From Astropecten irregularis (taxonomy: Eukaryota; Echinodermata; Asteroidea; Paxillosida; Astropectinidae): a stretch of DNA of 64,000 nt. The stretch covers positions 1,612,001-1,676,000 of the forward strand of contig OZ020261.1 in the NCBI GenBank assembly GCA_963971285.1. Reading direction: 5' to 3'. The notes beneath the pieces were generated by a model, which was not told the DNA's origin, made no database searches, and was given only the letters and a program-made list of their open reading frames with translations. A program made the position numbers and the translations under genes. How positions within the stretch are numbered: the stretch's first letter is position 1; the number at the start of each line of letters is the position of its first letter. Below are positions 55,701 to 59,550 of this stretch, one piece after another.

Positions 55701-57669
55701 ATACATGTACATGATACACAGTAGTTGCGATGATCGTAGTCTGTCATGGGGACTGGGTCAGTCCCCATGTCAGACCTAGGGTTACGATCATCGCAACTAG
55801 ATACACAGTTGCTGCTGTCATTGCATGAAAGATGGCTGAATTTATCCTAAATTTGTCTCATGTACAATCCATTAATTTACAAAAACAAAATAATATTATC
55901 TATTAGCATGGTAATCCTTCTTGCTTTTGTGTCATGTAGATCAGTCCATCCTGTTGAGTCTGTTACCGGTCTCCTATCAGGGCCATCCCAGCATTGAACT
56001 CCTCATCAATGCATTCCGGAACCAGATCTACGGTGCAGGCAGAAGCACCCTCACTCACGCAACGCTCACTGAGAAGAATTGGTAAGTACAAGCCTAAATA
56101 ATACTTGAAGCTATGCATGGTGGAAGAACTAAAAGAAGGTAGGTTTGTGGTGACACCAAGAGCCTGTCTTTAACACAAAGGATCCCATATTTAGGGATCC
56201 ACGTCCTATGCAGGGTACGCTAAAATGGGATCGGGATCTGCAGAATCCATGATCTCATGAATTTAACAAACAGGCCTCATGTAATCTCTTCTGTTAAAGT
56301 GTGTGGTTCTGAGAAGAACCGTTGGTATTATCTCGACGTTCCGAACAGTGTGCTCTGTTCGTCCTCAGGAGAGTGACTGGTTGCCTGACTTCGACGATGC
56401 TGAATATAAGTTCCAAGGATGCACTGAACTGGAACGTCTGGATTGCATGGAATCCTACAGAATGCTCGCACTGAGTAGCCATTGATTCAGTAGATTCCAC
56501 TTATATTCAGCATCGTCAAAGTCGGGCAACCAGTCACTCTCCTGAGGACGAACAGAGCACACTGTTCAGAACGTCGAGATAATACCACCGGTTCTTCTCA
56601 GAACCACACACTCTCACAGAAGAGATTACATGGTGTCACCGCAAACCTACCTTCTTTAAGTACAAGCCTCTTTTAATTTTAGCTTAAAAATACTAGTACA
56701 GGCTGAGTCAAAAAGAAGTTGACTGGGATTGGTGACTCTCAAGAGTTCAATATAAAAGCACAAACCGGTACAGTAAAAGTTCATGTGCGGCATGATGGTC
56801 TAAATCAGTCATGTGAGGGCGCACTACGAACAGCGATCAATCCACTAACGTCTTGGACCAAGACTGTCCCTGTCACAGCGTGCGTGCGGCGTGCCCTGTT
56901 GCATTGTTTATGGCATGTCTGGTCACGATGAGACTCGCTCATGCATTGCACACTGCATTGCACAAATGAAACATGGAGAAATAAGCGTGAATGGAGGAAG
57001 TTGGCTTTGTGGTGGTGACCCATAATAAAGGTTTCCATAAGCACTCTTGTAGTGCTTCCATAAGTTGTGGGAGTGTTTTTGAAGGCGGTTTCTTTTTGAT
57101 AAGCCCCATAAAATCTTCGAGGTAAGCGGCTGAAGGCGCGTGGGTATTTCGAATTACGGAGATATTTTTGTGCATAAAAGCCTATTCTTTCGGCAGGAAT
57201 GATTTCTGTCTTCGAGTTAAGTGGAGTTCTGATGTACGATAAGCATTTTTGAGTTAACAAGCTTTCACTGTTTTTAACAAGCACTCTCTCCTGCTTATTG
57301 GAAAAAATAATAACAAATTGATCATTCCTAAGAGGAGTTATGTCTTTAAAGGTTTCTCTTTTTCATTCTTTCAAAATCTTATCCCTTGAAACAAAAGTAA
57401 ATGTACATCAAAAAAGATTTGAGGCTTTGCATGGTGATAATTGGTATGTGGATCGGTTTGCAGAAACACCATGTAAGAATTGTTCGTACATTCGCGTAAG
57501 GTCTCAATGTTTTGACTAGCATGCTCTAGTCCTCCTGATACATAAATGTACATTGCAAGACGTTCTTATTCTTTTTCTTTTCATTTTCAGGTTTCACTAT
57601 GCAGCAAGGACTTGGGACACGATTAAGAAATCCTCTCTGATGTCGGAGTTCAACAGACTTCTTACTTGA
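28647..57669 (+). CDS. SMG9: SMG9, nonsense-mediated mRNA decay factor (11 coding exons)
   Basis: Joined exons 28647-28739, 29573-29662, 30304-30643, 31641-31735, 31979-32091, 32782-32989, 33523-33712, 34978-35085, 55127-55252, 55940-56081, 57591-57669 give 1584 nt and 527 residues with no stop; every intron is GT-AG and phases agree. Human SMG9 has 520 residues. Residues 1-174 are low-complexity with an Arg run and the PTIILAK motif. The GTPase-like fold starts near 175, with P-loop GLQGSGKS at 221-228 and a Walker B-like strand VIILDTQP (D279). The C-terminus has EKNWFHYAARTWD and ends RLLT. Family knowledge: SMG9 pairs with SMG8 and restrains the SMG1 kinase that phosphorylates UPF1 in cytoplasmic mRNA surveillance. 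The start ATG has an in-frame TGA upstream at 28629. Intron 8 is about 20 kb and hosts two TRIM genes on the other strand. Identification is strong; only transcript ends are uncertain. Confidence 0.95.
29358..29512. mobile_element. Hairpin MITE in SMG9 intron 1
   Basis: GAGGCCGATTTCACTAATGC left, inverse right; arms AGCCCAAAT / ATTTGGGCT and ACGGAAAATT. A left-end relic (GGGGCCAATTTCACTATTAC) is at 30990-31035. Confidence 0.75.
29573..29662 (+). CDS. SMG9: SMG9 coding exon 2
   Basis: Acceptor TGTAAATGCAG and donor CACAG|GTAGGT. Encodes residues 32-61, including KPTIILAKSS, which matches the short conserved PIIL(S/A)K motif of the disordered SMG9 N-terminus. Phase 0 at both ends. Confidence 0.88.
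29902..30200 (+). mobile_element. SINE type 1, most complete copy, in SMG9 intron 2
   Basis: GTGCTGTGGCCTAGTGGTCT, GTGGGTTCGAATCCAGCCAT, TTGGGCAAGACGCTTTGTC, TTCACCCAGGAGTAAATTGG, TTTGATAAGCC, and an end near GACCAGGGATAG. About 300 bases. Confidence 0.8.
30304..30643 (+). CDS. SMG9: SMG9 coding exon 3
   Basis: Acceptor TTGTTTTAAAAG, donor GAAG|GTATGT. Codes for residues 62-174, rich in Pro, Ser, Thr and Gln, expected to be disordered as in other SMG9 proteins. The open frame over 340 nt and the correct phase into the next exon support it. Ends in phase 1. Confidence 0.85.
31258..31462. mobile_element. Family A-related MITE, right half, in SMG9 intron 3
   Basis: GATCTCGGAGATCAAAACTG, TTTCTGGATAAATACAAC, GTAAATCTGTGAACAAATGT and a worn right end. 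Confidence 0.6.
31641..31735 (+). CDS. SMG9: SMG9 coding exon 4
   Basis: Acceptor GTTCTGACCAG, donor GGAG|GTTAGT. Codes for residues 175-206, with VRLVDDNFQWCDNVME, closely matching the conserved KLVDDQMNWCD stretch that opens the GTPase-like domain. Ends in phase 0. Confidence 0.93.
31778..31857 (-). mobile_element. SINE type 2, head only, in SMG9 intron 4
   Basis: Minus strand GGATGGCTCACTTGGTAGAG and GGTCACTGGTTCGAATCC. Confidence 0.7.
31979..32091 (+). CDS. SMG9: SMG9 coding exon 5 (P-loop)
   Basis: Acceptor GTTTTAAGCAG, donor CAAAG|GTGATT. Codes for residues 207-243 plus two bases of 244, with DFLVVGVLGLQGSGKST, the nucleotide-binding P-loop; the human equivalent carries GLQGTGKS. Confidence 0.96.
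32250..32305 (+). mobile_element. SINE type 1, head fragment, in SMG9 intron 5
   Basis: GGGTGATGTGTCCTAGTGAT, then GGTGTGTGGTACCCAAGG. Confidence 0.5.
32305..32525. mobile_element. Family H-related element in SMG9 intron 5
   Basis: AAAGAGCTGCTTAAGTACCC, CCAGCCAAAACTCCTTGTGA and CATGCTTAAGCAAATTTTG. Confidence 0.6.
32541..32745. repeat. ~105-bp tandem duplication before SMG9 exon 6
   Basis: CTGTGAAGAGACCATCAGTC, then CTCCATACCAT.GGGGTGGAG and GGACTAG occur twice in direct order, ending about 37 bases before the acceptor. Confidence 0.8.
32782..32989 (+). CDS. SMG9: SMG9 coding exon 6 (Walker B region)
   Basis: Acceptor TTCATATGCAG, donor TTCAG|GTAGTT. Completes residue 244 and codes for 245-313: SYVFKPQT, then GIDLFVTSERVIILDTQPVL and HLLSHEKSLPP, all conserved in SMG9. 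Ends in phase 0. Confidence 0.95.
33004..33364 (-). mobile_element. SINE type 2 in SMG9 intron 6, with duplicated flank
   Basis: Minus strand GGAAGGCTCAATTGGTACAG and CGCCGGTTCAAATCCCGC. The piece ATCATCAAATAACCACAAGG appears on both sides (33008 and 33327), so two copies overlap or a tail was duplicated. Confidence 0.7.
33375..33500. repeat. ~43-bp tandem repeat before SMG9 exon 7
   Basis: GAGGGCAGCAGACAGACATT and variants three times, ending right at the pyrimidine stretch of the exon 7 acceptor. Confidence 0.75.
33523..33712 (+). CDS. SMG9: SMG9 coding exon 7
   Basis: Acceptor CTAATATTCAG, donor CTTG|GTAATA. Codes for residues 314-376 and one base of 377: SLQLASFLFTVCHIVIVIQD, then a Pro/Thr-rich loop (PPTPTPTPAMEG) and an acidic stretch, the same order as in vertebrate SMG9. 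Confidence 0.95.
33752..34016. mobile_element. Family F fold-back element in SMG9 intron 7
   Basis: AACTATAAACCGATCCGACG left, CCGTCGGATCAGTCTAT right, with the same inner arms as 28081-28357. It starts about 40 bases after the exon 7 donor. Confidence 0.8.
34112..34262. mobile_element. Family A MITE, right third, in SMG9 intron 7
   Basis: CATATGGGACTGGAAATTTC, GCCCATGAATCTACATTTCT and AAAGTAGGAAGTTACCTTTA. Confidence 0.6.
34978..35085 (+). CDS. SMG9: SMG9 coding exon 8
   Basis: Acceptor TATCTTTCAG, donor CAAG|GTGAGT. Codes VFVLNKARQEDFQLTAVQSM and IDQLFKDSKMTFQG, aligning with the VFLQNKARREDF segment of human SMG9. It is followed by the ~20 kb intron that contains the TRIM genes. Confidence 0.94.
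35086..36134 (+). other. Start of SMG9 intron 8, no other gene seen
   Basis: Unassigned intronic sequence between the exon 8 donor and the LINE remnant. Confidence 0.6.
36135..36410. repeat. ~88-bp tandem repeat, three units
   Basis: TGCTCTGTTCGTCCT, GAGAAGGATGCTGGACTCTG and AGAGGCCTAAGTTC recur at 87-89 base spacing at the 3' end of a LINE fragment. Confidence 0.8.
36290..36850 (-). mobile_element. LINE ORF2 C-terminal fragment
   Basis: The minus strand encodes PRSTWVNLNRMRTGVGCFNY, HRWGMHPLT and THHIIFECHTL, then ETVRWLKEL: the LNRLRTG...C..C/HH...EC arrangement at the end of jockey/CR1-type LINE polymerases. The open frame ends in the three tandem repeats at 36135-36410. It lies directly downstream of TRIM copy A, where homology with unit B stops. 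Confidence 0.7.
36980..38911 (-). CDS. TRIM-type RING/B-box/coiled-coil/propeller protein, copy A
   Basis: A single coding exon, 643 residues. RING finger C3HC4 at C20, C23, C35, H37, C40, C43, C60, C63; B-box 1 at about 106-145 (CENC...); B-box 2 with C168, H171, C180, C183, C188, C191, H196, H201; coiled coil about 205-350; then from about 393 to the end NHL-like beta-propeller strands such as GDIVVGDFDENKVSIFNP. Predicted cytoplasmic E3 ubiquitin ligase of the TRIM2/3/56-like class; the substrate is unknown. The start is MEEVTTEEV: directly upstream on the minus strand TTTTTCTTTGAACATAACAG is a good splice acceptor (exon begins at 38919), and the context is AAGATGG. The frame stays open 32 codons further, so an intron-retained longer N-terminus is possible. 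The gene lies antisense in SMG9 intron 8. Confidence 0.9.
   Translation of the reverse strand: MEEVTTEEVLNKISQRHLECPICFNRLNRPKTLDCLHSFCSECLKKYKGNQFPNSDKLPCPLCRKETSVPENGIEGLSDNFALTALVEEIMIQEALVKRQKSRIGCENCEDDEAVSRCADCKEYLCSECEKAHRRAVKTKRHEIVTMDDLRSGKASFKSKLRDKVPKCKKHANYEVSFFCKSCQVLICAVCTALDHSKPEHDYENIEPAEMTSRKEVKVLLCEAQKRTEVFVLGKTFIDNASSRLESMLHDALDGISEQANKMVASIRANEDALKSEAHKLVEQRGNMLKSAHESYSENLRWAQDTLEMAEGVLDQSSRYELLDLKKKLVHNLQDINEQHVPSLGHGLPHFLGFKPDPVEALSLGKLLVEEEWSLKATIRKNPKSDFKLAASIGTLTNGDIVVGDFDENKVSIFNPVGEFQGYFDSPPDQASGKLQNPYDLAVTRDDKLIIIDRPEVKVFQRIKAEDIRLLYSFIPVASRDEGYQPMKDLSCIAVDDKYRIAVGDVERKIISLHEIDGALINTVPAEDIDRRLAISNKGHLIFSNYERGKLVSMDFDGNEVFSVDTIVEGKRLNPVGMCCDHFGDIYVVLHSSSSGEVHRYSADGMHMMRIIDKLHNPLGVVFTPRGQLAIADMESVKIYERV
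39255..39650. repeat. Fold-back element with GGCTGTGGCTGTT-type tandem core, unit A
   Basis: Ends are GTTTCCCAATTGACTGGCTG and AATTGGGACACGGCC. The same element in unit B (48185-48712) shows it was present before the duplication. Confidence 0.6.
39842..41090. other. Unit A-specific intronic stretch
   Basis: Not matched in unit B. AT-rich 39870-40070, then the possible inverted-repeat element 40534-40835. No coding signal. Confidence 0.5.
40534..40835. mobile_element. Possible inverted-repeat element in TRIM A intron
   Basis: CTGGTGTGCGTTCCAC left against GCGGAACACACCCC right, with many GCGTTCCA and AACGCA motifs inside. It is absent from unit B at this place. Boundaries are weak. Confidence 0.4.
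41148..41340 (-). other. Probable noncoding 5' exon of TRIM copy A
   Basis: On the minus strand the stretch ends in a consensus donor AAG|GTAAGTA (last exon base 41148). The block up to about 41380 is conserved in TRIM unit B (52540-52790) although sequence around it has drifted or is interrupted. This suggests the first exon and core promoter, spliced over about 2.2 kb to the acceptor before MEEVTT. The 5' edge is a guess. Confidence 0.55.
41265..41283 (+). promoter_or_regulatory. ZNF143/SBS-like motif, TRIM unit A
   Basis: ACTATCATTCCCACAATGC closely resembles the SBS consensus ACTACAATTCCCAGMATGC bound by ZNF143/STAF at animal promoters. It sits 117 bases from the inferred donor of the noncoding exon and is kept in unit B. 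Confidence 0.45.
42400..42570 (+). mobile_element. SINE type 2, + oriented, TRIM unit A
   Basis: GTAAGAGTGCCGGTACGGTA, GGTCGCTCATTCGAATCCCA and TTGGTGATTACATG. Its partner in unit B is 54115-54265. Confidence 0.65.
42605..42780 (-). mobile_element. SINE type 2
   Basis: Minus strand GGATAGCTCAGTTGGTAGAG, GAGGTCGAGGGTTCACCTC; GTCAGTTTCCCTTGTGGTTA at the far end. Confidence 0.7.
42835..43790. repeat. GAGTAC/GTACTC-rich repeat flanks
   Basis: Clusters of GAGTAC, AAGTACTTG and ACTCGAGTAC at 42840-42930 and 43590-43785, enclosing a family D MITE. The two clusters are partly complementary, so this may be one decayed inverted-repeat element. Confidence 0.5.
43054..43422. mobile_element. Family D MITE
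   Basis: Ends GATTGCATACGTTTGGTAAT and its inverse. Interior GAGAAGCGTTATGGCCGTAA palindrome and GAAACTTTCACAGGTTAG, again the family A/C layout. Nested in the GAGTAC-rich region. Confidence 0.7.
43790..44788. other. No gene seen between the TRIM units
   Basis: AT-rich intronic sequence of SMG9 with a G-run at 44641. Confidence 0.6.
44641..44668. repeat. G-run
   Basis: A G-dominated stretch of about 25 bases, able to form a quadruplex; another is at 15325-15350. Confidence 0.7.
44789..45095. repeat. Long fold-back element between the TRIM genes
   Basis: Arms pair from TTATCTCACACTGAACACAG at the left to its inverse at the right; the inner ~53 bases (CAATGGGGGCAGCAGACAAA ... GATATGGGAGC) are almost perfect. 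Loop is about 20 bases. A transcript through it would form a strong hairpin. Confidence 0.85.
45357..45362 (-). terminator. Candidate polyadenylation signal of TRIM copy B
   Basis: AATAAA on the minus strand about 12 bases after the TGA. Copy A has diverged here and lacks it. Confidence 0.35.
45374..47308 (-). CDS. TRIM-type RING/B-box/coiled-coil/propeller protein, copy B
   Basis: A 644-residue tandem paralogue of copy A, 8.4 kb away, same strand. All RING and B-box zinc ligands are kept (C20, C23, C35, H37, C40, C43, C60, C63; B-box 2 C168 to H201), so it should be a working E3 ligase. I count about 17 substitutions against copy A in the first ~375 residues but about 50-60 plus short indels in the last ~270, including a DKIW insertion in the last propeller part. 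The start is MEEVTTEEV after the acceptor TTTTTCTTTGAATGTAACAG (exon starts 47316). An AATAAA on the minus strand at 45362-45357 lies only about 12 bases past the stop. A ~518 bp nested hairpin insertion sits about 80 bp upstream of the acceptor. Confidence 0.9.
   Translation of the reverse strand: MEEVTTEEVLNKISQGHLECTICFNRINRPKILDCLHSFCSECLETYKGNQFPNSDKLPCPLCRKETGVPENGIEGLLDNFALTALVEEITIQEALVKRQKSRIGCENCEDDEAVSRCANCKEYLCSECEKAHRRAVKTKRHEIVTMDDLRSGKASFKSKLRDKVPKCKKHANYEVSFFCKSCQVLICAICTALDHSKPEHDYENIEPAEMTSREEVKVLLSEAQKRTEVFVSGKTFIDNASSRRESMLHDALDGISEQANKMVASIRANEDALKSEAHKLVEQRGNMLKSAHESYSENLRWAQDTLEMAEGVLDQLSRYELLDLKKKLVHNLQDINEQHVPSLGHGLPHFLGFKPGPVEALSLGKLLVEEEWSLKVTIRSNPKSDFKRVIGTLTNGDIVIGDFDKKTVSIFNPLGKFQGYLDSPSDQPSGKLQNPYDLAVTQDDKLIIIDGPEVKVFQATTSEDIRFLYSFIPIASRDEGYQPMKDLSCIAVDDKYRIAVGDVEQKIISLHEIDGTLINTVPAEAIGRCLAISNKGHLIFSNYKGAKLVSMDFAGKEVFSVDTIIEGKRLKPSGVSCNHFGDIYLTFHASDKIWSGEVHRYSADGMHMARIIDKLRNPLGLVFTPKGELAIAEKVSVKIYERV
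47399..47916. mobile_element. Nested hairpin insertion upstream of TRIM copy B
   Basis: Copy A reads ACAGAAATTG|TTCGCTATAG; copy B has about 518 bases between the same flanks. The insert has two parts: a tight hairpin 47400-47566 (arms CAAATAATGAATGTTT, GGTGACAGATGGACTGTTCC) and an element 47565-47916 with ends TTATATAACATCTAAGTAGA / its near-complement. No protein-coding capacity is seen. Confidence 0.8.
48185..48712. repeat. Same fold-back element in unit B with expanded core
   Basis: Between 48200 and 48305 a unit like GCTGCGGTAATTGGC is repeated about five times; unit A has only one or two such units. The 120-bp MITE is nested inside. Confidence 0.65.
48404..48523. mobile_element. 120-bp palindromic MITE with 3-bp target duplication
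   Basis: Ends are GGGCCTGTTTGTTTAA and its inverse, flanked by TTT on both sides. Unit A has the empty site GACTTTGTTGTGG. A 3-bp duplication fits the PIF/Harbinger type. A diverged copy is at 56161-56276. Confidence 0.85.
48887..49689. mobile_element. ~803-bp inverted-repeat DNA element, only in TRIM unit B
   Basis: Ends GGGTCTGTCCACATTAATGG and the near-complement at 49668-49689. Unit A runs through this site without it. The interior repeats ATGGACAGACATT and its complement several times; no transposase is visible, so it is non-autonomous. Confidence 0.75.
49733..50160 (-). mobile_element. SINE type 2 split by a small inverted-repeat insert
   Basis: Both halves (CAAATAACCACAAGGGAAAC ... 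CCTCCTGAAT, and TACTGACACTCTACCAACTG ... ATGCTGCAACC) match the family. Between them 49837-49990 begins GGACCGTTCCGGC and ends GCTGGAAGGGTCC, flanked by AT on both sides. Confidence 0.75.
49837..49990. mobile_element. Small inverted-repeat element inside a SINE
   Basis: About 154 bases with complementary ends GGACCGTTCC / GGAAGGGTCC; the intact SINE consensus at 53760 shows what was interrupted. Confidence 0.65.
50222..50603. mobile_element. Family A MITE, full length, in SMG9 intron 8
   Basis: TTAAAGGTAGTATCATATAC at the left, GAAATTACCTTTAA at the right. Confidence 0.75.
50677..50943. mobile_element. Family E fold-back element, best-preserved ends
   Basis: GGGCCTTTTCCAAACCTTGG at the left, GAGGTTTGGAAAAGGGCCC at the right, flanked by CTA/TAG, which fits a TA target. 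Near the right end GAGCCGGAGCCT is repeated three times. Confidence 0.75.
50970..51341. mobile_element. Family A MITE, full length, in SMG9 intron 8
   Basis: TTAAAGGTAGTATCATACTT and AAAGTATGATACTACCTTTA ends, opposite orientation to the copy at 50222. Confidence 0.8.
51540..51918. mobile_element. Fold-back element with A/T-run ends
   Basis: Begins GGGCCATAAAAATAAAAATT then GTTGTATTGGCGTAAC and ends with the inverse. The interior is extremely T-rich. Same family as 54717-55055. Confidence 0.7.
52540..52750 (-). other. Probable noncoding 5' exon of TRIM copy B
   Basis: Counterpart of the copy A exon. The donor reads ATAG|GTAAGTACA on the minus strand (last exon base 52540). The intron to the coding exon would be about 5.2 kb, longer than in copy A because of later transposon insertions. 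The 5' edge is a guess. Confidence 0.5.
52667..52686 (+). promoter_or_regulatory. ZNF143/SBS-like motif, TRIM unit B
   Basis: GAATATCATTCCCACAATGC keeps the ATTCCCACAATGC core seen in unit A, in the same place relative to the splice donor. The upstream half of the consensus is weaker here. Confidence 0.4.
52887..53140. mobile_element. Family H-related element in SMG9 intron 8
   Basis: GGGCCAATTTATAGACCTGC left, TTGACTTGTATTCAGCCAT middle, GGTGCTTAAGCAAATTTGGG right. Confidence 0.6.
53700..53905 (-). mobile_element. SINE type 2
   Basis: Minus strand GGATAGCTCAGTTGGTAGAG and GAGGTCACCGGTTCGAATCC: the best tRNA-like head of this family in the window. Confidence 0.8.
54115..54265 (+). mobile_element. 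SINE type 2, + oriented, TRIM unit B
   Basis: GTAAGAGTGCCGGTACTGTA, GAGGTCACTGGTTCAGATCT and GGTTATTTGATGATTACATG. Orthologous in position to 42400-42570. Confidence 0.65.
54372..54665 (+). mobile_element. SINE type 1, near complete, in SMG9 intron 8
   Basis: GTGGTCAATCTACAGATTGT, GGTTCGAATCCAGCCATGGG, CTTCACCAAGGAGTAAATGG and the GATGACCAGGGATAG end. Confidence 0.75.
54717..55055. mobile_element. Fold-back element with A/T-run ends, close to SMG9 exon 9
   Basis: Begins AGGCCTAAAAAAAAAAATTT then TGTGTTGCCC, ends GGGCAACACAACAATT plus T-run and AGGCCT. GACCGACC/GTCGG arms pair inside. It ends about 70 bases before the exon 9 acceptor. Confidence 0.75.
55127..55252 (+). CDS. SMG9: SMG9 coding exon 9
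   Basis: Acceptor TCCTGTTCTAG, donor GACG|GTAAGA. Codes GSASLSHTKLIPGMNAKNLP then LDVNLFVIPKF, matching LPPDFLDSEVNLFLVPFMD in human SMG9. A poly(A)/poly(T) fold-back element ends about 70 bases upstream. Confidence 0.93.
55723..55799. mobile_element. 77-bp hairpin element with 10-bp direct flanks
   Basis: Arms AGTTGCGATGATCGTAG and GGTTACGATCATCGCAACT. GATACACAGT lies on both sides (55713-55722, 55800-55809), which looks like a 9-10 bp target duplication as made by Mutator-type transposition. In SMG9 intron 9. Confidence 0.75.
55940..56081 (+). CDS. SMG9: SMG9 coding exon 10
   Basis: Acceptor TGTCATGTAG, donor ATTG|GTAAGT. Codes LLSLLPVSYQGHPSIELLIN and ends at LTEKNW, matching the human LFSLLPGYRGHPSFQSL and LTEKNWFHYAARIWD. 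Ends in phase 2. Confidence 0.95.
56132..56657. repeat. Long fold-back element in SMG9 intron 10
   Basis: Arms run from AAAGAAGGTAGGTTTGTGGT (left) to its inverse at 56657. They include TCTCGACGTTC, TGTGCTCTGTTCGTCCTCAG and GACTGGTTGCCTGAC. The left arm is split by the MITE 56161-56276. Confidence 0.85.
56161..56276. mobile_element. Second copy of the GGGCCTGTTT palindromic MITE
   Basis: Shares AGGATCCC, GGATCCACGTCCTATGCA and GCTAAAATGGGATC with 48404-48523. It is inserted into the left arm of the 56132-56657 fold-back; the right arm lacks it. Confidence 0.8.
57591..57669 (+). CDS. SMG9: SMG9 coding exon 11 (terminal)
   Basis: Acceptor TTCATTTTCAG. Codes FHYAARTWDTIKKSSLMSEF then NRLLT and a TGA at 57667-57669, almost the same C-terminus as human SMG9 (KKSSALAEYSRLLA). 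Confidence 0.95.
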
Positions 57670-57829
57670 GCACTGACCCAGTTCACCTCGGAGGGTAACA
57701 CAGTTGCAGGCTGAGGAGCTACAAGACCAGCTTCTAAAGGCGGTGGTTAGAGGTTTACAGTTCTCAACGCTAGGATTCTGGATTGTCATCACTGTTGAGG
57801 CCAGGACATTTCATAAACCTTGTTCCTTA

Positions 57830-59290
57830 CGGATGGCCACATTTGGAGTCTGTAATCAGATTCTTAAAGGTGGCCACACTTGGAGATTATCCTTGAGGAT
57901 GGCCTGACTGGAGATTCTGTACCCAAATCGTAAAGGATGGCTACATTGGAGATAACATGTCCTTAAGGATGGCTACGGTGGAGGTCCATAAGTCCTCTAC
58001 CTAGATCCTCAATGAGGCTACATGGAGGTTCCTAGCTCCTTGGTCATTTAATTTCCAGACCCTTAATGAGGGCTATGTTTGAGGTCAAGAGGTCCTATAC
58101 TCAGATCCTCAAGGAGGCTGGATACATGGAAAGTTCCTACATATAGGTCATTTTACTCAGATATTTAATGAGAGCTACATTAAAGGTCCTGAGGGTCTAT
58201 ACCCATATCCTTACAAGGAGGCTACCTGGGAGGTTCATAGGTCCTATACCCAGAACCTCAAGGAGGCTACATGTGCATGGGATATTCATTCGTCACACAT
58301 CCAAATCCTCTATGAGGCTACCTGGAGGTTCATCCTCTACCCAGATCCTCTATGAGGCTACCTGGAGGTTCATCCTCTACCCAGATCCTCTATGAGGCTA
58401 CCTGGAGGTTCATCCTCTACCCAGATCCTCTATGAGGCTACCTGGAGGTTCATCCTCTACCCAGATCCTCTATGAGGCTACTTGGAGGTTCATCCTCTAC
58501 CCAGATCCTCTATGAGGCTACCTGGAGGTTCATCCTCTACCCAGATCCTCTAAGAGGCTACCTGGAGGTTCATCCTCTACCCAGATCCTCTTTGAGGCTA
58601 CCTGGAGGTTCATCCTCTACCCAGATCCTCTAAGAGGCTACCTGGAGGTTCATCCTCTACCCAGATCCTCTATGAGGCTACCTGGAGGTTCATCCTCTAC
58701 CCAGATCCTCTTTGAGGCTACCTGGAGGTTCATCCTCTACCCAGATCCTCTTTGAGGCTACCTGGAGGTTCATCCTCTACCCAGATCCTCTTTGAGGCTA
58801 CCTGGAGGTTCATCCTCTACCCAGATCCTCTAAGAGGCTACCTGGAGGTTCATCCTCTACCCAGATCCTCTAAGAGGCTACTTGGAGGTTCATCCTCTAC
58901 CCAGATCCTCTTTGAGGCTACCTGGAGGTTCATCCTCTACCCAGATCCTCTTTGAGGCAAACTGGAGGTTCCTAGGTACTATACCTATACCTGTACATGT
59001 ATCTTCTAAGCTAATTGGAAGGTTCATGGGTCCTTTACCCAGATCCTCAAGGTGGCTTCCTGGGAGGCTTGTGACCCCTACACCCAGATTCTTTAAGAGG
59101 TTACATCCATGGTCATTCCTATGTCTATTACCAGATCTTCAATGAGGCTCCATGGGAGGTCCTGTTGCCAGATCCTCAAAGAGGCTTATGGGAGGTTCAT
59201 GGGTCCTTTACCCAGACCCTCATATCAAGGAGACTAACTTGGAGATTCATAGGTCCGATACCTAGATCCTCAATGAGTGCCAAGCTTGGT
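57830..59290. repeat. Degenerate flanks of the 40-bp minisatellite
   Basis: Before and after the regular array the phrases GAGGTTC, CCCAGATCCT and AAGGAGGCTAC keep recurring at looser spacing, so the regular block looks like a recently homogenised core of an older, longer array. Confidence 0.7.
58300..58960. repeat. 40-bp minisatellite in the probable SMG9 3'UTR
   Basis: About 16 units with landmarks CCAGATCCTCTATGAGGCTA and CCTGGAGGTTCATCCTCTAC. Variation is mainly TATGAGG / TAAGAGG / TTTGAGG and CCTGG / CTTGG. Unlike a CRISPR array there are no unique spacers. Confidence 0.95.
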
Positions 59291-59460
59291 GTCTAAGAGT
59301 ACAGTATAATGTACTCAAAATTCCAGTATCTGGGCAATATTTTGTTTGGCTGTGACATTCTGCACTCCCGGTCTCGATCAATTTTGTTCACCTATTATTT
59401 ACAATTTGTTTCAGTGAATGCACAGAAGTAAACTGTTTCAATGTGTCAATAATCATATTG

Positions 59461-59466
59461 AATAAA
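59461..59466 (+). terminator. Candidate SMG9 polyadenylation signal
   Basis: AATAAA with GT/T-rich sequence 10-60 bases downstream. It is the first canonical signal after the SMG9 stop. Confidence 0.5.
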
Positions 59467-59550
59467 ATATTTGTTTTAGTTGTGCCTTTATTTTGTGGTT
59501 GCTTGCAACTTTTCCTTTAAACTTTGAAGGTGTACTTACAGAATTGTTGA

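Larger units (their letters stand above)
57670..59480 (+). other. SMG9: Probable SMG9 3'UTR
   Basis: The first AATAAA after the stop that I find is at 59461-59466, followed by a GT-rich stretch (TTGTTTTAGTTGTG). If used, the 3'UTR is about 1.8 kb and contains the 40-bp minisatellite. An ATTAAA near 58171 is a weaker alternative that would end the transcript before the perfect array. Confidence 0.5.

Noticed and set aside
56805-57284. 159-codon minus-strand open frame in SMG9 intron 10
   Set aside because: No recognisable domain; the area starts with GGCTGAGTCAAAAAGAAG, which could be a transposon end, but I cannot support a transposase.
58300-58960. CRISPR-like regular array
   Set aside because: The 40-bp units are contiguous with no unique spacers, in an animal genome: a minisatellite.
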